DNA from: Hygrocybe punicea
Lineage: Eukaryota; Basidiomycota; Agaricomycetes; Agaricales; Hygrophoraceae
Assembly: GCA_963556145.1 (NCBI GenBank)
Contig: OY744467.1
Location: 6,572,001-6,636,000, forward strand
Direction: 5' to 3'
Length of the DNA stretch: 64,000 bases
A program made the translations under genes and the position numbers. The notes beneath the pieces are model-generated. The model ran no database searches. It worked only from the letters and a program-made list of their open reading frames with translations, and had not been told where the DNA came from. Below are positions 55,780 through 64,000 of the stretch, piece after piece. The first letter of the stretch is position 1. Every line of letters begins with the position of its first letter.

Positions 55780-58700
55780 TCAGGCATGCATGGGTGGACC
55801 TTCAGCATTGACATCGGGTTGCTTTTGTAAAAGGTGGGAGGGCAGCCGAAAATTGCTCATCTCTACGTCCAGGGGGTGCGACACATCACGTGAAGGTCGG
55901 TGCTCCTCAACTCCAGGATCTGGGGTAATCTGGCCCGAAGACCTCCCAAATGGGACTGGCTGGGCATTGCTGGAGGTATACCGGCCATTGCTCTCGAGTC
56001 CCATCCAAGGCTGTTGGCGGCTGCCACCATGCCAGTTATGATACTCGCGATAGTTACTGGGAGGCAGTCGGTACTCCCCAGACAAGGGATGGAAATCAGT
56101 CCCAGGAGGTCCTCGATAGTTACTGGCCAGGGGTCCCCAGAAGTCACCGGTAGGTGGGCTGTATCCAGGAGTTGGTCCCCGATAGTCAGATGGACCATGG
56201 ATGTCACTGGGCATTAGCATGCTGGTGTCATATCCTGCGGATTTACGTGTGGCATGCGCCGCTGCTTCCCGGGAATGGGTCATGGAGGACCCGGGCACAT
56301 CAGGAGGTCCAGATCCACGATACTCAGATGGTGGGATTGGCCCACCGGCCATGGGATTCAAGCCAGGGGTAGCTGCATCACGGGAATCCAGCACTGAGGG
56401 CCCCGCCACGGTGGCTGCAAATGGCCCACGGGGAAGCCATACTGGGGGCAATTGAAATAACCATATCCCGAAGGAGGCACATGATATGGAGCTGGGTATG
56501 AAGCTGGGTATGGGTGCCGATCTTGAGGATAGGCAAGCTGTTCGAAATGGTCATAGCCATGTGGGGGCCACGAGCGTCTGCTTGGGAGGTAACCACAATG
56601 CTCAAAGGCACCAGATTCGTCATGAGCTGATGTTGTAGGTGGGTCGGGGAGGTTTCGGATGCGCAACGAAGTGGGCTGCATCACCGGTGAGCGGCTACCA
56701 GGAGCATCCAAGGCATTCCTAGGAGGGACTTGGAAATGCGGGGGGTGTAAAGTACGGGAGTCCAACTCAGGGACATCGTGCGTCGGAGCCTCTGGGACGT
56801 TCACGGTTGGCTTGTTACTTTGTGAGTCTTGGTCTGCATGGGTATGCTGGCCATGGTTGAGACTAGGCAGCGGTGACTCGGTGACTCTGTCTGGTGCCTG
56901 ATCCTGATTGTTGCCCAAGGTTCCACCAATTGTGGAGCCAGCCGATGCGCCATCTTTCTTCTGTTCGACTCCACGATACGTGGGGGTAGGTCGAGATCTT
57001 TCTGGTGACGGGGTGAAGAGAGCTGCCGCCAACTGTTTTTCAGCATCGCTTGGCGCCTTCTCCTTGCCCTTACCATTGCCTTGTGTGGGTAAGCCAGCGG
57101 GCAACGTCCGATGAGGCTCCTTGAGGTCTCTCGCGACCCACTTTCCGGCATCAGCCTGCCCTCCACTCTGGCCTCGCATCGGCAAGCCAGTGGGCAAGGT
57201 CCGAAGAGGCTCCTTGAGGTCCCTTGCGACCCACTTTCTGGTATCAGCCTGCCCTCCACTCCGGCCTCATGTTGGCGAGCCAGTGGGTAGAGATGGAAGA
57301 GGCTCGACAGGAGAGGGACTTGCTGCAGGAGATAGTATCAGAGTCAGAATCAAGCAGAACAATGACAATTATACACTTACAGTTACCCGATGAGATCATT
57401 TGAGGTTCCAAGCTGTTCAAGGGAGACTCAACATCCATCCAGACTTGTTTCTTCTTTTTTTTCTCCTGAACCTCCTGAACCTCCTGGAAATCCGACTCAT
57501 CGCTGCTATCTGGGATCACCACAGCAGACCTTACTCTCTTTCTTGTCGATGAATGGCCAGGAGCTGCTTTTTTTCTCTTCAATGGGCGTGAAGGTGCAGC
57601 GTTGTCCTTGGTGGAATCTGGTTCAGACTCCTCATCCGAACGAGGTTGCTTCCTATTGGGAGACACCTGGATCTCAACCCGGACCATTTTGGGGTGCTTT
57701 GAAGCCCTAGTCAAGCGAGGTGCAGGAGCGCTCTCAGCATCTCCTTTCTTTGGGGCGCCGGAGAGGTTCGTTGGAGGCCCGGCGAGGTTTGTTGGAGGCC
57801 CGGAAAGCTTCGCTTTGACAACGGTTTTAGCGGGACTGGGTGGCAAGCGAGGGAGCCCACGGGAGTCAACAGTGCCATTGGCAAATTTATGCCGGCCGAA
57901 AGCCTGAGAGGAGGTTGATTCAGGAGGGACTCCTATGATCACCGGAGATCGGGAGGCTGTCAAATCACCTTGAAATGACGCTCATATATTAGCACAATGA
58001 CAGGAAGACATCCATAGTACCAACCTTTCTTTTCTTTGGCAACCAAACAAAACCGCAAGGGAAAGTGGGGATCATTGAAAGCATTCAGGATGTTGGTGAC
58101 GTGCACCTGGGTGAGATCATTGATACCTTTGCTCTTTTGAGCAGTGGGGGGTTTGTCACCAGGGAGCGGTGCATGCTCAGGGTAATTTTCACATATTAAG
58201 CCAAATGTAGCCAGGTGTGTAGCCATCAGTGACCAAGGGAAGTTTTTCTTCGGCCACTTGAAGCCAAATCGATCTGTTGCAAGCCTCTGAGTGGACCAGC
58301 GAATGAAGACATGAGTGAAATGTACGAAGTTCCTGATTGAAACAAGTCTTGACTAATTCGAGACGGCTGTTTGGGGTCATAAGCATCTCTGTAGCATTTT
58401 TTATGGTCGCAGGAGCGTCCTCCGTGTCAACCTTCCCATCCTCTGCCAAATATCCAAGAGGCTCTTTAGTTTGTGTCTCTGGCTCGGGGGGTGGTATCTT
58501 GGAATGCCTCTTCGACGAGGGCCAATGACATATTGTGCCTTTGTGGCTGGTCAGCAACTCTAACTATTATTTGAGAGGAGCTAGGACCATACTGGATATG
58601 CGCCTTGAAGTTGCCCACCATGGCATCATTGTCTGCTCGACATCTCACTTGGAAGAACTAAGATATGATATTAGTGCATGAGCTTATATAAACAGAACGT

Positions 58701-59937
58701 TGTCATACATCCTGCGCATACTCAGTCATGAAAACTTCTCCGAGTGACCCATCCTGGTTGACCACCTTGCCAGCAATGACCAAAGCCGTCTCAAAACCAT
58801 ATCGGGCACTATAAAATTTGGCCTGCAGGGCTATCAGCACGAGGAACAAATTTTTAAGCACACATACTCACCCTCTGGACAACCTCGGATGAGTACTTCT
58901 GAAAGGTTCTTGCCCGCTGGGCCAAAGTCTGAGCACGAGGAGGCTCGTTGATTCGTATCTCATCCCACGTCTCCAAGATATCAGACCACGAATCAGGAAA
59001 GGCATGCTTGAATGCCTTGAAGCATGCGGTGCAAATCTCCACCGTGAGTTGACAGTCTGTATTGTCATCAGCGACTCGTTGACAAACAAAGCATAAGGTA
59101 AACCAACCTGGCTCAAAACTGGCACGACGAAGTTCCACAGGTCAATTCTGAGGGTGTTTGATGTACATCTCATAGGCGTTCCAGGGATTTCCGGGTCCAT
59201 TGTTTACCTTGTTCTTCTGCCTGTTCTGTTTCTCCCAGGAACTGAGGACCTGATCCATCGACAATTGGGTGTCAGCAGCTAGGGCATTAAAGTACCCCAG
59301 GACTTCGCTAAACCCATCCTGCAAGGCTTTGCGGTTCCGCTCTGACATGCGGCTGACAGCCGTTCTGTGAGGTGAAGCGGCTGCACTGGGAGGCTCCGCC
59401 GAAGTTGCGACTGTCATGGGTGGCTGATTAGGAGGGGCCGGGGTGGCTGGTGTGGAAGGTATGATTTGCAAGACTGGAGGTGCATGACGTGATTCTCTGG
59501 GAGAGCTGCTGGAATGGGATTTCCCAGGAATCTTGGGCACCGCGGGAATGGGCACTGTGGGACTGGAACCATCTGGAGCGAGTTGAGCATGTCGATCTGA
59601 TGCCCGTGAGACCAACCCTGCATCACGGGAAGAGGCGCGGACCACAGTGCGGAGATGAGTGGGCGTCTCATACGAGGGGGTGGAGAGTCGCCTTTTATGT
59701 GGTGTACGTGGGGTCCCCCCACCGATTTGGGTTACAGAGAAATCATAGAGGTCACTGTACTGCTCCACCGGATCCTTGTCAACTATGGTGCCCACAGGTG
59801 CCGAGCTACCTCGGTTGGTACGAATAGCGGGGTGGGCATGAAGGAGTTGCCGGTCTGATTCCTAGAGGGTGAAGTAAGTAAGAGAAAAAGGAGGTTAGTG
59901 GGATCACTACGCTTACAAGAGCATGCGGGTTTGCCAT
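55780..59937 (-). CDS. Large KDZ-associated companion protein (multi-exon)
   Basis: Start ATG 59937 (MANPHAL), intron 59862-59916, then ESDRQLLHAHPAIRTNRGSS and PVGTIVDKDPVEQYSDLYDF. Later exons have NPWNAYEMYIKHPQN, CTACFKAFKHAFPDSWSDILETWDE, RCRADNDAMVGNFKAHIQY, a basic/acidic region with PSRPLKRKKAAPGHSSTRKRVRSAVVIPDSSDE, and a long Pro/Gly/Tyr-rich tail. Related genes of unknown function recur near basidiomycete KDZ transposons; I infer a nuclear, element-encoded role. In-frame TGA at 59142 and a frame change near 56440 suggest damage unless splicing avoids them. Tail repeats of about 75 bp (57110-57270) encode HRTLPAGLPT-like units. Confidence 0.6.
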
Positions 59938-60202
59938 GAAAAACAAGACACAGTGTGAAGCTGAGCAAAAGTGCTGAAATGAGTGGTCAGTATACTCATG
60001 GGAGGAACAGTCGAAAAATCCTTACAGAATGGAAAGAACTTATCAGCAAGAGGGAAACAGATACTCCACGCTCGTTGCACCAGGTTGAATGCACAACGTG
60101 TTGTTGCTGTGTTGGGTTGATGAGGTCAACGAGGTGATTATTGGGATAAGGAGAGAGACAAACCGGAGGGTGCCCTGGATGGTGTGAGAGAGAGTTCGAC
60201 GC

Positions 60203-62037
60203 TGTCATGATCCAAACAGGATTCGGATCAAAACATAGTAATATGCTGTCACTAGTCACCATCCCTACAGCACACATCACATTACAAGGACCATTCATAC
60301 TGGAATGCCCCCATCTGCATATGGAGTAGAAAGGAATACCCTTATCTGCATATAGGACACACAGGAAATCCTTATCTGCACATAGGACTACATGAAACCC
60401 TTATCTATACAAGGGACATGCAAGGGAACCCTTATCTACAGAAGGGACATGCAAGAAAACCCTTATCTATGCAGAGGAAATGAAGGAATACCCTTATCTT
60501 AACTGATAAGGCCCCCAAACATCTTATCAGAGGCCAAAGAAGCACAAGAAGCACAGCCACATCCTTATCTCCAATCATAGAGATAACACATGCCACCCAT
60601 CATTCCCTGATCAAGAAGCACATCACATTTCATATCAATTGATCAAATACAGCCCAGCCCTGATCTTATCTTTTTCTTAACTGATAAGGATACCCACATG
60701 GCATGGCATCAATTGATCAAGAAGCACAGCCTCAGGAAGATGATTCTAGAAGCATAGCCTGGCACAGCCCTTGCCTTTGATTCACACACCCAAGATTGGA
60801 CCAGCAACATGACTCACTCCCATCAAATGTGACTCATTGGTCTATCCATGACAAATTATGACCCTTATGACATACTCATGACCCCCCATGACTCATTATG
60901 ACCACCCATGACTAATTATGACTATTTCTGACTCATTATGCCCCCTCCTTTGATTATAATTCCTATGTGACTCATTAATTGACTCTGTATGAGTCACAAA
61001 CCCATGCCTTCCTTTCTTATGACTCCTTATGAGTCATAACCCCCCCATGCCTTTCATCATTATGACTCCTTATGAGTCATAAACCTATGCCTCTCCCCTA
61101 TATGACTCCCTATGAGTCATATCCTATGCTCTCCATTTCATATACCATTCTATGACTCAGTATGACTCCTGCTGTAGAATAGGTATATATAGAGCCCAGT
61201 TTCTGCTGGAGATGGCTCAGTCACCTAATCTGACAGGCCCAGTCACAGGACAGTCCCTCTCCCAGATTCTGATTCACCCCTCTGTGTTTGTTTGTATTAC
61301 TTGTGTAGTAGTACTTCAAATACCAATTGCAGTTCAAGTCATCATTCATTTGTTTAAGGATATCAATTGCAGTTATATTGATACTCCCTTATTACTTGTT
61401 TGATATATTTTCTTTGTGTTCTGTCACGTAGTACAGTCACATTCATCTTCTTTCAAGTTCTATTGATCATCACCAAAGATATCCCAGTACTTTATTCTGC
61501 ACTAGTAGCCAATGTGCGTTTGAAGCTTCGGAATAAAGTCCGATATCTTGATTATCAATTCTACTTGCCTATTGTTCAGTTCATTCATTCTGTACATAGT
61601 ATTTTGTCACACCTCCCTTTTGTCTGACATCTACTGTTACATTGCCCATTGCCCATCATCTACCACCCATCGTCCATAATCTATCGCTCATCTCTGTTGT
61701 ACCTCTGCTCATTGTATACTTGCTACTTGTATACTTGACTGTTGTACACTCGTTCATCTTACACTGTTCATACTTGCTTGAGTTATTATCCGCTTATACT
61801 CTTGCATACCTCTTGTCACTCAAAGTCTTTACCTTTAGTAGGGAAGACCTCACTGTTCACTCATCCTCTATAAGTCATACATCTGACTTATATTATTGTC
61901 AAGTATTTGTTGTATCTTTCAAAGCTAACCTTTGATAGGATTCACACCACAACCCCACCACCCAACAGGAATAACCCAGAGTTATAGAAGAGCTAAATCC
62001 TTGTTCCCAAAGGACAACAAGGTAATTTCCCGATCAA
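60203..62037. mobile_element. Solo LTR (~1.8 kb), probably gypsy type
   Basis: Begins TGTCATGATCC and ends TTTCCCGATCA. The repeat CGACGC flanks it (60197-60202, 62038-62043, the latter one base away). It has LTR-like anatomy: a U3 rich in short tandem repeats (CCCTTATCTGCATAYAGGAC units at 60310-60500; ATGACTCATTATGAC units at 60790-61170), a TATA box TATATATA (61184), and AATAAA (61532). No coding sequence. It separates two divergent KDZ-locus genes, which would otherwise be about 0.8 kb apart. Confidence 0.6.
60300..61175. repeat. Two short-repeat arrays inside the LTR
   Basis: Array one (60310-60500): five or six ~36-bp units around CCTTATCTRYATA. Array two (60790-61170): more than a dozen copies of TATGACTCATTATGAC variants. 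They probably act as an enhancer-like U3 region. Confidence 0.65.
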
Positions 62038-62418
62038 CGACGCACTCCGGAAACCCTTGGTGTGGATTTGTTCAAACACTTCCCACGCAAAACAACGCGT
62101 CGCTGTTGAATGTTGAAAAACGTGTTGGGTTCCATTGGCAGTCCATCACAATCCGCGACACGGATGAAGAGAAGAATGATAGGATGGGAAGGTGAGGTGA
62201 CAGGTTAAATTGCAGAGCAGCTGGAGAGGTTGGTGGAGGTCAACAGAGGTGAATAAGAGGCGCGTGAGAGGTACGAGAGAAGACTTGTCTTACCGATTTA
62301 GTCCATTCATTCCAGCCAATGAGATTCCGTTTAATGATGCTCTGAATATAAAACTTGGCTTATTGGACAATGACAGCACTAAAAATCATGAAAAATTTGT
62401 CAAGACGCTCCATAGTCA

Positions 62419-62475
62419 CTGCCGCTCGACCTTATCCCAATGGTCTTTGGATATTACGGAGAGGTCGAGCGGCAG
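62419..62475. promoter_or_regulatory. Perfect 14-bp hairpin upstream of the small KDZ-locus gene
   Basis: CTGCCGCTCGACCT (62419-62432) and its exact complement (62462-62475) are separated by 29 bases, about 80 bp upstream of the start codon at 62556. It could be an operator-like or structural element, or a tiny insertion; the function is unknown. Confidence 0.45.
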
Positions 62476-62555
62476 TAAAGGCTTGGTGCATCCCTTCGAC
62501 GAAGCTTGAACGATTATACAGATTATCTAACCGTACTCACCTTTCTTTTTGCTAC

Positions 62556-63274
62556 ATGTCAATGGGCCGCCGGGCGAAGTACTACAGTCAAGCGGACAAG
62601 GCTGCTGCTGCCAATGCTCGTCGGAGGTTATCATCCCAGAGGTATGTTCTTGGCCCCTACAGCATACCTTTAACATCTGACTTTAATATCTCAGTGCTCA
62701 AGTCCAAGCAATACGATCAACGACGAATCGGACTGCATATATTCGCCTGCATAGTCGGAAAGGGTCATCGACACCTTCAATATCCTACCAGGAACTCCTG
62801 GACATCCCAGAGCTCCCAGTCCCCCTCATCTCGCAAGCATTGCTCCCTTTGCCAGACCACACCAGCTACTTCTTTATGGAGGGATTCCGGAGTGCAGAGA
62901 ACCTTGACCAATCCAACCTGGGGTGTTGGGATCAAGATCCCCCCTTTAATTTCACACCAGACACAGACACACCCTCGGAACGACGTTTTACCAAAAGGCT
63001 CGGAGAGGTGATGCACGGCCGGTGCTTGCGGTTGCAACAAGAGGAGGACCTGGTGAGGGACAGGAATTTTGAGGGGCGTAGTCCTAAGCAACAGAGGGAA
63101 TTGCTGTGCGGAGAGCTACGGGCAGTCTTAACGATGTGGGAAGGACTGGCAAGCTATCTTACAACCTATAAGGGCACCCGCCGTGAAATTCACATGGCCG
63201 AGCATTTATTACAGTGGTGCGCTTGGAAAATTGTTCATCTCATAGAAAAGTGGGAGGGTCTCGTATACATGTAA
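62556..63274 (+). CDS. Small basic KDZ-locus protein (two exons)
   Basis: Exons 62556-62641 and 62695-63274 with a clean GT-AG intron join in frame to about 221 residues ending EGLVYM. The N terminus (MSMGRRAKYYSQADKAAAANARRRLSSQ) is basic and could bind DNA. The middle has YQELLDIPELPVPLISQALLPLP, and the C-terminal half is helical (LGEVMHGRCLRLQQEEDLVRDR). Similar small genes lie beside KDZ-type transposase genes in Agaricomycetes; the role is unknown. It is convergent with the Ulp1-like gene (one base between stop codons), and no stops or shifts are seen, so it may be functional. Confidence 0.65.
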
Positions 63275-63275
63275 T

Positions 63276-64000
63276 CTAGATCCTGGGTAGGCTAAGCGCA
63301 AGACAATGTAAATATTTCCTGAGGTCGCCCATGTCATGTTCGACAACATTGGGGAGGTGGTACCTGCGGAGAACCGCTGCGATACATGCTAGAACCCATA
63401 CGCCACAATCATACCAATTGGTTTGAACTGGAAGAACCTGGAAGACAGTTAAATGTAAGTTCAACACAAGAAGGTCAAACATACCGATATTGGATGAGCT
63501 GTCCAATCATCCATGGCGATGTGAAGGTTGTTTCCATGCTGGTTAGCAAGTCGAACCATACATGATATCAAAGACGAGATGTCCTTGACATCTTGCACCC
63601 ATGGCCGGCAAGCGGCAAAGCTGTCAAAGAGGTACAGAGAACGATCCGGCACAGATATTATACACACAACCCAATGTTCTGCCATTCTCCGGTGGATGGG
63701 AAGGATCCATATATTCTTTTGCCAGTAGGATGTCTTGTATATATTGCGCCATATTTCATCGTCTGAGGCACTGTAACGGACGCGAGGAAGGTCAAATGTC
63801 GACAAGATGGCGCACCGCTCAGCAGATTGAATGCCGCTGACACTGAGCTGATGTTTTAGGAGAGTGGCGCCAGCGTTAATACATACGTCATTCAAACGTG
63901 CATACGCTGAACCGAGAAGTTCAAGGTCGCGCTGCTCAAAGACATGTGTTGGCAGATTATGAAATCGGCGGAGGATGCGAGGTACATGGATGCTAGGGTC
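63276..64000 (-). CDS. Ulp1-like cysteine protease, C-terminal part of a KDZ-type gene (cut by window edge)
   Basis: Open to the right edge (DPSIHVPRILRRFHNLPTHVF...). Catalytic His in HRRMAEHWVVCII, Asp in LYLFDSFAAC and, after an intron near 63433-63485, Cys in TNWYDCGVWVLACIAAVL: the C48 (Ulp1/SUMO-protease) triad. In Agaricomycete KDZ transposons this protease follows the transposase, in the same or an adjacent gene; the transposase core itself lies outside the window. No stop or shift interrupts the visible part. The stop codon lies at 63276-63278. Confidence 0.82.

Noticed and set aside
57110..57270. Direct repeats as a separate mobile element
   Set aside because: They are ~75-bp in-frame repeats in the coding sequence of the KDZ companion protein.

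Overview
The window looks like repeat-rich chromosome sequence from a filamentous basidiomycete, probably an Agaricomycete. The evidence is the set of element types: Plavaka-type CMC transposons, a KDZ-type locus with a Ulp1-like protease, a basidiomycete Ty3/gypsy element, a sesquiterpene-synthase relic, and many 45-60 bp GT-AG introns. I see no rRNA, CRISPR array or bacterial-style operon, and no tRNA that I could recognise by eye. Most of the 64 kb is mobile DNA, much of it nested, with a few small host genes.

Layout. 1-2264: end of one non-autonomous hAT element and one complete copy. 2273-7316: decayed sequence I cannot assign. 7331-13834: an essentially full-length LINE with a poly(A) tail and a perfect 14-bp target duplication. 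Its ORF1 is intact, and its ORF2 (endonuclease, reverse transcriptase, RNase H) is broken by two shifts at C-runs. 14346-18403 (minus): a sesquiterpene synthase pseudogene, then a hAT transposase pseudogene with an inverted middle part and a non-autonomous hAT inserted in it. 19505-38429: a Ty1/copia element (minus strand) bounded by ATGTT repeats and filled with insertions: two non-autonomous hATs, a short LTR-like element, a gypsy element lacking RT (itself carrying a hAT MITE), and a TA-flanked fold-back element in one LTR. A complete PIF/Harbinger element sits inside that fold-back element.

38559-43875 is the most host-like stretch. It holds two small genes with PD-(D/E)XK-like motifs, one apparently intact and one shifted by a 16-bp tandem duplication, plus small uncharacterised ORFs and a 644-bp fold-back element. 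44254-54993 holds two Plavaka elements. The younger one (48585-54900, 16-bp terminal inverted repeats, TG duplication) is inserted in the first coding exon of the older one. 55780-64000 holds a KDZ-type locus: a long minus-strand companion gene, a divergent small gene, a 1.8-kb solo LTR between them, and the C-terminal Ulp1-like protease part of a gene that runs off the right edge.

The most unusual signal is a set of CpG-rich non-autonomous hAT elements (1154-2264, 16901-17843, 31395-32589, and probably 1-648). They share TCGCGA and CGTCAATTGACG palindromes, triplet-like minisatellites and swarms of subterminal repeats, while their outermost terminal repeats differ. Three complete copies, including the related element at 20958-22602, have exact 8-bp target duplications, as does the fourth. 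Two of them carry a homologous core of about 440 bp in opposite orientations.
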